This document shows, one piece after another, positions 21,926 through 33,200 of a DNA stretch of 36,278 nt; position 1 is the first letter of the stretch; each line of letters begins with the position of its first letter. The translations under genes and the position numbers were made by a program. The DNA is from Saccoglossus kowalevskii (taxonomy: Eukaryota > Hemichordata > Enteropneusta > Harrimaniidae). Where the stretch lies: NCBI RefSeq assembly GCF_000003605.2, contig NW_003149272.1, forward strand, positions 409,947 through 446,224, read 5' to 3'. The notes under the pieces were generated by a model that was given only the letters and a program-made list of their open reading frames with translations, was not told where the DNA came from and did no database searches.

Positions 21926-24900
21926 AATTGTATTTTGATTTATATAATTGATTTTCATTGAAGTCAATATTTTCTGTTTCTCAATATATCATCATTGTTA
22001 TTTTTAAATGAATTAACAATTAAAAACTTGCTACAAGTATTTGGAGTTGAGTGTTATTCAAATATTTATTGTCAGCTAAGCTTAATTCCAATCTATCAAT
22101 TGCAGCACTTATCCATAACCAACAAAACATTCAAAAGGATAAAATAACCACGCTTGATTTGTGTATTGGTATTTCCAACTATAATTTTGAATTCGTTCAT
22201 TCAATGCTTTGCAAGTTTGTAACAAAAAAAGTCTTAATATATTTTCTAGGAATATTATAGTGACTGTGAGGCATGTTCATATTCATTATTTAAAGAAGCC
22301 GCTAATCGGAATAGCAAACCAAGGCATAGTCGGTGTTAGCAAAATATAATGAACACGCAAATTACTTTAATAATATGCATATATCGTTTCGTCATATTCT
22401 TTGACAAAATGTCAGTCTATTTGGACCAGTGAATGTTCATGGGACACGACTTCAAATATGCATGCCGACAAATACAATCCAGGACTTTTATTGAAATGCG
22501 AAAGAATATGAAATGGTAGGTATGTAGACACGTGAGATCATTTGGTTAAGCTGGCTAAAATATGTACATTTACAGACATATTTGTTAAGTTGGTACTTGA
22601 TATCACTATATTTCATATAGGTAGTTTTAATCCAGTATGTTTCTTAATTAATGACACATTTACTGTAATAATTTTAATGCATAACAAATATGAAAAATAC
22701 GTCATTTTCAGCGAAGCAAAGAAACAAGTGGCAATTGCAACTGTTATCACCTTGTTACAAACAAAGATAATTGCTAAAAATAAAAAATATAAGACGTCTT
22801 CACGAAATGAACATATCTGACAAATAAAAAGTATTTAAAAATAATAAAAGGTTTCAAGAAGAAGGCAAAAATAGCATTTTTACCAAAAATGCCAAACATA
22901 TTGGGTAAAAATAGAAAATTTAAATATGGTACAAAACAACAATCCAAGACACCTAAACACAAATTATCACTGCAATTGAGGTGGTAGTTTTCGAGAAGAA
23001 TTCGAAAATATCATTTTATAGACAAATGTTGTTCATTGAGCTAAAAACCAAATTTGAAAATGTTGATTTTTACTTGGACTATCATAAAATAACGAAAAAT
23101 GCCAATTAACAGAGCATCTTCCTCCATCTGATATTAATTGCATTGAGTTGTGTGGTAACATAGAGGGAAAAATAAATGTAGGCTTTGACTGGTTTACGTA
23201 TGACCGTATGACCGACGAGATAAAATCATTAAGCTGGCTATATACGTATATATATTACAATATATTAACGAATTGATGGTACTCTGTATCACTCTCTTTT
23301 TATTGGCATCAGTGTTTCACCACGGACTCTGAAGCGTAAGGTATGTTTACTGGTTTTACTTTCATAGGTCGTACAATTCAGTCGTAACAAAATCGTCTGA
23401 ATGGTTTTATTTCCGTCACTAGATACAATATGCCGCATTATGCGTGAGTTTGAACGTTACAACGGAACAAGCAGAGATCATAACGTCGCAGTGGCGATAA
23501 AACAGTGTTTAGAATTCGACAAACGCGGTATTAGTGTGTTTTTTTCCCACACTTAATAATTTCATGTCATTTTTGCTGGAGTAAGTTAATCACAACTCCA
23601 TATTTCCGTTTTGAAAGCTCGGCATTGTGAGTTGAATTATAAAATAGAAATTTATTTTAAAAAAATGAAATCTTTTTTTCCTGATTTCTGTTATGCATTA
23701 CATGAACGGGAAATCACTTATTTAATTTGTTTAATATTTCATTCCTTTGATGAACAAAAGGGTAGACTGGTTGTTCTGTTACTATCATGTGCATGGAGGC
23801 AATCTCCATTCTAGAGGTTTAGATTCACCGTTTGTAGCGCTGTAACATTTTAAAGGTGACACTGATATTCAACTAGTATAAAAAGCAAACAGACTTGTTA
23901 GATGTAATCTATGGCTTGAACATATATAAGTACTGGCGAAGCAGTTCAATTGTAAAAAATATATACACCCAAACTCAGCGTAATATATGATTCACTACTG
24001 TATTCGTAAATACCCAATTGAAGTCGAATCCGAATGGGTTTGACTTACGGTGTTAACCAGTCACTCTTACGGCAGTTGATGCAACGCACAGAACAAGATT
24101 TCAACAAGACTCATCGCCGAATCACTCTTTTTTTGCACAGACATAAAACTATCGTATTGCCCATTCTCGCATCGCGATTTCCATCATTCTTTAAAATTCC
24201 GAACGCATATTATAGAGGAGTGTTTTTTTTTCACTATGGTACCAGTAATTTTAAAACGATAATCTGCTGAGCGCTCCATCTGTTACAGCCAGTACAAGCA
24301 GGGAGTTTAAATCGTGGTCCCAATGTGATACGCATGCGCCGTTTGTCACATCGAGTTTAACAAAATAACTTACTAAACCACGAGGTGATTAATTATTCAG
24401 TATTTTAATACCGGTGATTTTCCGGTAAAGCCATTCTGCCCGTCCTCAACAACAATTTGAGCTCGAATAGATTTCCTTTATTGAAAATACGTAGTTTGTG
24501 TACACAGGTACGATCCTGTCATTATAGAATAAAAATACAATTTCGAACCTATAATGTAACTATAATGCATGTAACTTACACTATAAAGCTAGATGGAAAA
24601 AATAGACTAAACACATGCCACCCATGAAGTCAAATCCGACGACTGAAAGTCTGGCTTTGCTGCGTTGTTATAATGTTTGATATTGTCGACTGCATAACGC
24701 GTCAATGCAATTAATTCACATTCAACTGCAAGTTCATGAAATATTTACTAAACAATATGGTTCGACAATTCTAGAAAATGATAGTAAAAGTTGTTTATGT
24801 AATTAAGGTGATAATAAACATAAACTGCAACAGAGCAAGTTTAAAAAAAGTGTAATGATTTACGCGAGTATTGATTGCAATGCAATCACGTGATATTCCC

Positions 24901-25670
24901 GTATTTCTATCGGCTACGTTTGCGTACTACACGACTTGAACTTCATCTGTGTGGTAAAAAACATATTTTTTTTAACCTACCACATTATTTTTGTTTAATG
25001 TATATTGAATCTGTGGGTAATAAGAAATGAGTTTCAAATAACGTATAGCGTGTCAATGTGCTAGTATGTTCGTATTTTTTCATATTCAAGGTTGGAAAAT
25101 GTTTTATATTATTCAGTTTTAAATAAATTATAGTAAAGTCCGACATTTAATCATCTCAGATTCGCCAACTTTGACAGGAATTTGCGAGTTCCGAATAGCG
25201 GTCACGCGTGATTCTTAAAATTTGTTCAATTAAAAAAATAATTACACAAAGGTCAAATATTTAATTATTTCAGATATGCCAACTTGAACTGGTCTAATAG
25301 CTGCCACGTTCACCTCAGACCATATACGCCCACCTTACAACCTCAGTTTTGGGATTCTACTATATACATTTTTAAGAGCCTACCAAACAAAAAATCCAAT
25401 CAATCAAGATCCAGGCTATGATGTTCACGCTGCTGAATACTTATCCACTTATCCGCTGTCCTAGTTAGTATACGCAGTTAACTTTATGACGGGAAATCGG
25501 TATAATGTATTTAAAAATTTGAACTGTCATTAATTTTGAAATAATGGTCTATGAAAACGGGAACCGTTAAATCAACCGACACATGCTAAATAGACTACGA
25601 TTGGCCGTCATTTGCCATAGTGAAATAGCAAAATAAATACAACTACCATGTAAGAAATTTGTTTGCTACT
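21926..25670. other. Long AT-rich stretch without a recognised gene
   Basis: Short open frames, for example at 22542-22820 and 24034-24270 on the plus strand, have no recognisable motif and no convincing splice context. The first FPGS exon, with its LNTLQTN-type box, was looked for here on the plus strand and not found. Confidence 0.45.
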
Positions 25671-25675
25671 GTATA

Positions 25676-25888
25676 TTAAAAAATATACCGAAACAGCATA
25701 TCGACTATATTGAGTTGGCCGAACTCACAGCAGTATAGTACGCCTTCAACGCCATAGATTTTTAGGCAATCACGGACCGTGCCTTTCATTTCAAAATTGT
25801 ATTGTTGAAAACTAAATATTGCCAGCGCAGTAATAACTAAAATTATATCTAAAATCAAAATTGTAATTATTTGCCACCAATTCATCAA
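25676..25888 (-). CDS. Hypothetical small membrane protein or first exon
   Basis: A 70-codon frame starts MMNWWQ and has one long hydrophobic segment (about residues 7-26, ILILDIILVITALAIF). A more polar part with three cysteines follows, then TAA. The layout suits a signal-anchored or single-pass peptide. I recognise no family. There is no supporting neighbour, and an AT-rich region can produce such a frame by chance. Confidence 0.2.
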   Translation of the reverse strand: MMNWWQIITILILDIILVITALAIFSFQQYNFEMKGTVRDCLKIYGVEGVLYCCEFGQLNIVDMLFRYIF

Positions 25889-27111
25889 TTGAAATTACAA
25901 AAACCAAAATGTTCGAATCAAGAAAATGCTAGAAATTCACTTGTCCGTCATTCATGTTATCCGCGGACGAAATGCCCAATTATGTGATTGTTGATTACTG
26001 TTGTCTTCATTAATAAATAGTTAAGTTGGCATGGCAGTGCGACTTATGGATTAGAGAATGGGTAGACAATAGTTATTGCGCACTCACCGGAAGATTCACT
26101 CAAACATAAATTTATTTTAGTCCTAAAAATAAATACAGATTTAAACTGTTCCTTACAATGTTTTGGCGTTTTCTCATGATCACCGCCATGGCACCATTGT
26201 AAACAGATTAGCCTGTCTTGAATATGACCCAACATGCTGTGTTTTGAAATAACCTAGGTGTGTAAAAAGTTGACCACAGTACCAGTGTCATTTCAAAAAT
26301 CCTCCCAGAATTAGGTTACACCTGTAGGATTTAAATTCATTTAAATTATTCAGTTTATGTGTAATGCTACACTAATGAACACGTTAGATTTTTATTAAAC
26401 ACACTTTGCAACTGTTGACACGAAGTTTAAATGATGTAAACTGTAAAAAGACACGAGTGAAATTGATTATAAATTATATTATTACTGTTAAATTATTAAC
26501 CCCGCACTTGTAATATTAAGTAAACGAATATGATTATAAAAATGAATGTGAACATATACATGTACATATTCAAACAAATATTCATGGCAAATATATTCTG
26601 GCCATCAATGCGTTTCCTATTCATGTATTGACATATGTGTTTCAATAGTAACCTAATAACCCATTTTATATATTCCGTGTTGTACATCAATGCATTCTTG
26701 ATTTATCAAGGAGCATTCACAAAATTTGGTGTGTGCAAATTCTGTAAATAGTTTGTTTATGTTTTTCCAGGAATTCTTCACAATAATAAGGCGTAACAGT
26801 ACTTGACATTAAAACATGTTGCAGGAAGATTATATGGTAAGCTTCTATGCTGCTGGTGTAAATCAACATTGCTCATTTCATATGTGGGTTTGTTCGTATT
26901 TTGATGATGTATGGCTAAATTAAAGTGTGAGGTTTTGCCTCCTAATGTAACATAAAATGGGTGCAAGATATGTTTGTTGTCCATGACGGAGTAATGTGTT
27001 ACATCTCAAGAAGACATTGAATTCAAATAACTGTACTTTATTTGTTGAAATGCGATGCATATTTGGTGAAGACCCATAAACTAATATTGCCTCTGATACC
27101 TTGATTAACAG
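25889..27111. other. Non-coding stretch before the first visible FPGS exon
   Basis: No exon is supported. A 12-nt segment at 26826-26837 lies between an AG and a gtaagc, but it is too short to claim. Other open frames are short and uninformative. Confidence 0.4.
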
Positions 27112-27222
27112 GAAGCTATCAGGTTGTGCGGACTGCGCAGGCCGAAGAAAAATAACTTTAAAGAGTGGGTGAAGAAGGCTATGGCGGAGTTTATAGATGA
27201 TTTAAAAAAAGTTGATATAACA
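27112..27222 (+). CDS. FPGS: FPGS exon a (helical lead-in to the P-loop)
   Basis: The exon is 111 nt, 37 codons, phase 0 at both ends. Its acceptor is ttgattaacag and its donor gtgagt. It ends [11 protein letters not shown] and reads straight into [11 protein letters not shown] of the next exon. This matches the family pattern of a short helix followed by (E/D)DLDRLxxIH. Its first half, [15 protein letters not shown], is more divergent, so the exact 5' border is less certain than the 3' border. Confidence 0.72.
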
Positions 27223-30200
27223 GTGAGTTTAATCCCTTGGCTTAAACATACACTATAAACATGTTATCACTGGCAAAAATGTAGCATGCAAATGATATTC
27301 CAAGATATTCAAAATATCCACATCTCACATTGGTAGTGTAAATATAATCAATAAGTATGTCAGTGTGATTATACAAATAATTTTACTTATTGCAATAAAT
27401 ATAATACACTAGCTACCACTAGTATTGACGACCTTGTGACGCCGGGAAGATGTAAATTCAATATTGGCAAGTAAAGTCTGGCAAACCTTATAAAATGCAC
27501 TATATCTATACATATTATTCCACTACATATAAGTATATTCATGAATGTTAAATGTACAATTGTGGATAAACAATAGGACCAATATAGCATAACAATGAAT
27601 ACAATATTCATAAACATAGTCTTTTGTTATGTAAATTGACCGATATGTATTTTTTCTGGGGAGAACACTGATAAATATTTAATGAAATATATGATAACTT
27701 GATATTTTGGTCATGTACCGTTACGATATCTTGTCAGACAACAAAATTATAGAACCAGAACCAGTTGAATGTCTATGTTGCATTTGCAACAGTATTAAAA
27801 TTTAAGCTTATTATTGATGTCACATGATCATATGGTCAGGGGATACATTAGTTAAATCACATTGTGAGATGCTCTGGTTGCATGTCACCATCTGCAGGAG
27901 CACATTAGTTATGCATATTAAGGACATGTGTAACTATGTAGATAATTTATATACATGAATTTCAACCCTGAAGTAATCAGATCTGTGGATCATGCAAAAG
28001 AACCAAGTTTTATTAAAATCTGTATAATAGTATATTAAAAACAAGGGGAAATGCTTAATGTTGTGTAATTAATATGCACATTAGGTCATTAATTTAAACA
28101 AAATTTCAACCAAAAATATTTCGCATTCATATTTTTGTCCACCATGTTTCTCTCCGTGGGATTTTGCTGTATCATACGATCTGGCTAGAATCCACTTAGT
28201 CTACATTCTGCAATACCTTTGTTTGTGCGTTTCATATTATGTTCGATGAGTCTTCTTTTTTCTGAAAATCCCTCACTGCACACATTGCAATGGAAGGGAT
28301 ATATGGGTGTGTGGCTACGAGTAAGCTGTTTTCACAATTGAAAATGCTGCTTTCAGAATTCACCTGGTATGTCTTGTGCAGGAATATCTGGTACACTGTG
28401 TGCTGACACTTTTGCAATATCAGCATTCACCTCAAATGGTTTACCAATAGTACAAGTGTCTGCCTTGGTGACAGATGATATGTCTTGTAGTGTTGCAGGG
28501 ATATTTGGTACACTGTGTGCTGACACTTTTGCAATATCAACATTCACCTCCAAATGTGTTATCAGTACTGATGGCAGATATGTTCTCTGATACACTGTGT
28601 GCTGGTACTTCTGCAGTTTCAGTAATTATATTTAATATATCCGTATCTACAATAGATGAATATAAATTTTGTTTTTAGTTCACTAAAATTATTAATATTT
28701 ATTTTGACACAATATTTATTAAAATTGATGTTTTTAAAGGTAAATTACAGTAATTTCAAAACTACAATGAAAATAGCAAATTTCGAGTAAATATACAAAT
28801 ATAACATATTACACCAAAAACAGAAAATCAATGAAAACCCGCATGTAGTGCACAATATGATTTTGAACATTGAAACTCGAATCATAACAGTTTTAATATT
28901 ACGAGTGTTGCAAAATTTCCTGAATAAAAGCTAGACACAGTGCGGGGTATTTTGGTAATTGTATTTACCCGCATACTTTGATTTGTAAAACGTAAGCAGT
29001 AGAAATAGATACTCACCCGACATCCTTGCCTGACTCTACTTTGAGGCAGCCATTTTACATTACGCACAATTCATCACGTTTTTTTCTCGACCATAATGTT
29101 TTTATGCTCGAGTGTGCGTTTATTTTTCTGGACAATAGTGTTGTTATCTCGGCGCGCCGTTTATTTTGCTCGAATATTGTGTTTGCGTTCTTGAGTGCCC
29201 TCTTTTTGGTACCCCTGAACAACTTACAATTGATATCAGTGCAGATAATGTACACATATGTGATCATTCAACCATCACCTCAGCTATTTAACTATACTAT
29301 ACATTTGAACAGTTGGTAATACGTATCGCATTTGTCGCCATTGAATTAAAGGAAACAAGAAACATCTTTCGCCAAAAGAATGGTTTTTACCATTTTTCAC
29401 TACGGCGGAAGCTATTTATCCTTCGTTGGTGTAGGGGGCGCTGTTCACCCTTTTTGACTAGGATCTGTACTATCCTTAAACATACCTAATTCTACCTTTG
29501 TAATATATTGTATTTTGTTTTTCATTTTTAATATTAATTTACATGTCATGTATTATATCATTGCATATTTTTAAATATTGTATTTAATTTAATTTATGAA
29601 TATACTTTTATTTAGTGGAATAATATGTATAAGAAGAAGGAATATCATCATATGATGTTTGAGAAGGTTAAATCTGCAGCAAGGGAAACATATTCAAAAG
29701 AGTTTTGGTCCCTTTTCATAACCAGCGTGCATAGCCCATCTGAGAATATAACTTCTACGAAGTAGTACGTGTACGTTAAATCGATTGTAACCCAATTAGT
29801 ACGGTAGCAGACCAGGAAACTGGCAATGATGAATTTTATAAATTAATTAAAGAATTTGTAGATAATGTCGATATGGGAAATACACAAGAATGTACTGACT
29901 ATGTAATGTTGAACACGCCCATTACTTTAGATGAGATTAAAACCAGTGTTATCAAAATGTCCAATGATAAGGTTTCTGGTCCGGATGGTATTACTGTTGA
30001 TTTTTTAAAGAACGCACCATCCTTTATATTTGAATATATATGTCGACTATTTAATATTATTCTGGAAAGTGGTAATTTCTCTAAATCATGATTCATAAAA
30101 AGGCAGCTAGAAACAAATTATAGAAGTATTACCCTGCTTTTTGTCCTTGGTAAAGTATTTACCCAGATTTTATGTGTAATATTGCAAACATGGTTTGATA

Positions 30201-33200
30201 TTTCTAGTAAAACATTAGAAGAACAAGCAGGTTTTAATAAAGGATATAGAACTGTTGATATTTTTTTTTAATTCTAAGTACAATAATTAACAAGTATATG
30301 TCCCGGCAACGGGGGAGAGTATACGTGGCATTTGTTGATTTCGAAAAAGCGTTTGACAGAGTAAACCATTATGCTTTGTTTTATAAAATAGCGAAAATTA
30401 GATTACGGGATAAGCTATTTAAATGATTGTACTCACTATATCGCAATATAACAGCTTGTGTTAAAATATCACATGGTTTAACTGATGTTATTCTAAGTAC
30501 AATTTTTCTAGACAATACTGTTTTTTTTTTCTACCTGCTGTTTATTTTGCTCGAATATTGGCAAAAATTCAGTAATAATCATTAAGACAATTAATTCAAT
30601 ATTTATTTATTTATTATCCATTGTCATCAGCTTGACGATTTAGATAGTTTGAAAATCATTCATATAAGTGGTACAAAAGGCAAGGGATCTGTGACTGCTT
30701 TTTGTGAAAGTATATTACGAGCACATGGACTAAAAACTGGAATGTATAGGTAAGCAGATACTATCGATATAACATATATACATTATATTATACGGCTATA
30801 ATTCATTATTATAAAAGTGGTGTTTTTGTTATTCCCAGCTCACCACATTTGATAGAACTTCGTGAGCGAATCCGGATTAATGGTTTACCGTTGTCGAGAA
30901 ATGACTTCAGTAAATATTTCTTTGATGTGTACAAAAAATTGGATGCTATTTCGGAGCGTTTCAGGTTACTGACGATGGTAGCATTGCATGCGTTCTTACA
31001 GGAAAAGGTAAGATTTTCTGTATTAGACTTTCATCAGAAACAATTCTCGGAATACTGAATTGTTAGCATTAAATATATTTTGGCCATATGCATTATTTTA
31101 TGTGTGCAATGTGGTAATAAAGGCACATTGAGCATGTTCAATATGCCACTTTAGTCTAAAATCAATATCAACACGTGTATTAACTTTCACAAGTTTGTTA
31201 GCTGAAAACATTGCCTATCACGCATCAGCTCTAAATCTCTGGCAAACATTGTTCACACCGATAATTGAAATGTTCCATCAACTTGGATTTTCAAATGCAA
31301 CCCTCTCTCTTTTTTAATGTTGTGTGGTAGAATGTGTAAATATAACATTAATTCAATTATAATTTGTTCAGAGTGCACTCACTTTTCATCAATTCTGTAC
31401 ACCATTGTGTTATTTTTTTCTGGTATAATAATTCAATTGCAGTGTTGATTTCATCAGAATTGCTACAAGTTACTATAAAAGGTGTTTTTATTTGTAATAT
31501 GTTAATAAGAAATCTTAGTATATAACTAATTTATGTATGTTTGATTATATGATCAAGATATTTCGAAATCTACTGGTACTTTCCATGGCTCAAATGCATA
31601 AATGGTCGTAAATTGATGCATATTAGCATATTTGAACGCCGTAACTATCTTATGTTGTGTTATTATAATATGATGCCGCTCTGACTTTAAGTTATGTAGT
31701 TCCATGTTATATGATGCAGTCTCATCTGTGTCATGCGGTCACGAATGTGCAGTCATCTTTATGTTATGCAGTTCCATATCTACTTTATGTAGTCCTGTCT
31801 TTGTGTTATGTTTTGTTATTATATGTCGTCTCGTTATGAAGTTATTGCTTTATGCTATTCACTTCCATCTTTATGTTGTGATATTTAGCTACATCAAAGT
31901 CTGCCTTCAGTAAACATACCTCAAATCATTCAATGTGAACTAATGTGAACTAAGAATATATACACCACAACATACTGGCAGGGACAATAAAAAACTTATC
32001 ATATCAGAGGTTAGAAATAAACCTGCCACCAATACAGTGTGTTGAGATATTCTGTGGACGCTCTCCAATATTGAATTGTCTCACAGTAAATGTATAATTA
32101 TTAACTCTAACTAGATGATTACGTAACCCCATGCATAAAAGGACATATATATCAATAGACTATTTTGTTAGTTATGTGATTGACACGTGTACATATTTAT
32201 GTGTGTTCACATCAATCTTGGTGGTACTAATGTTTTAATGAAATACTAAAAATTACACTACATACCATTTATATGTTCAAAAGCAGCTTACAAATGCAAC
32301 TGATATCCGTTTTGATGTGAAGTTTGTCCGCGTTACCGACACAGCTGTTGCATGTGATGAAATGCCAACTACTTCCTATTATTACAAACTTCGGGTGACA
32401 AACTAGTTGTCAATAATTAAACATTATATATGTGATTTGATAGGAACATGCCAGTGTTATGTGCTTTAAATTTTCTGTATAGGTTGATGTTGTCATTCTG
32501 GAGGTAGGCAGGGGTGGGACATATGATTGCACTAACGTTATAAGACGTCCTACAGCCACTGGTATAAACTTGATTGACTTCGACCATATGCACGTATTGG
32601 GAGACACTCTAGCTAAAATAGCTTGGCATAAAGCTGGTATTTGCAAGGTGGGCAAAAAAAGTTTATTTATCTGGTATTAACGCCTTGAGATTTTATAAAT
32701 TCTGTGTCAGTGACGGTGTTATGAATAATAAACAACATTTTTATTATGTCATGATTTTATGATGAATACAAATTTCTTGAAAATGTTTGTTCAATATATT
32801 GGAAAAGATGTGTCATTTAAGTACTATCCGAAAAACTTTGTATTATTAATTTTACCAACAGTAGATTAGTACATTTTAAATCATTTCTCGTTTTCCCGCA
32901 GCCTGGCCGACCTGCATTCACAGTCCCACAATCTAAAGAAGCCGTTGATACCATACTAGCTAGAGCCAAAGAGCTGGACGTATGTATACAATTACAATTT
33001 CAGTGATAGACAATTTACAAACACGATGAATCAAAATACTGTGAAGTAGACGCTTTCAAATAGCTTTGGTGAAGAAACATCCACATATTCGAAATGCTGT
33101 CCACACCATTTTATTTATATTTATTTATTTATTTTAATGTATTTGTTGCATATAGATTAGCAGCGACATTGAGCAGAATTGATGTAAACAAAATAAAAGT

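Noticed and set aside
24034-24270. A 78-codon plus-strand frame as a gene upstream of FPGS
   Set aside because: There is no domain, no match to the FPGS N-terminus, and no convincing splice or poly(A) context.
26826-26837. A 12-nt micro-exon for FPGS between ttgcag and gtaagc
   Set aside because: Too short to support by sequence alone, and its four codons do not match the expected family segment.
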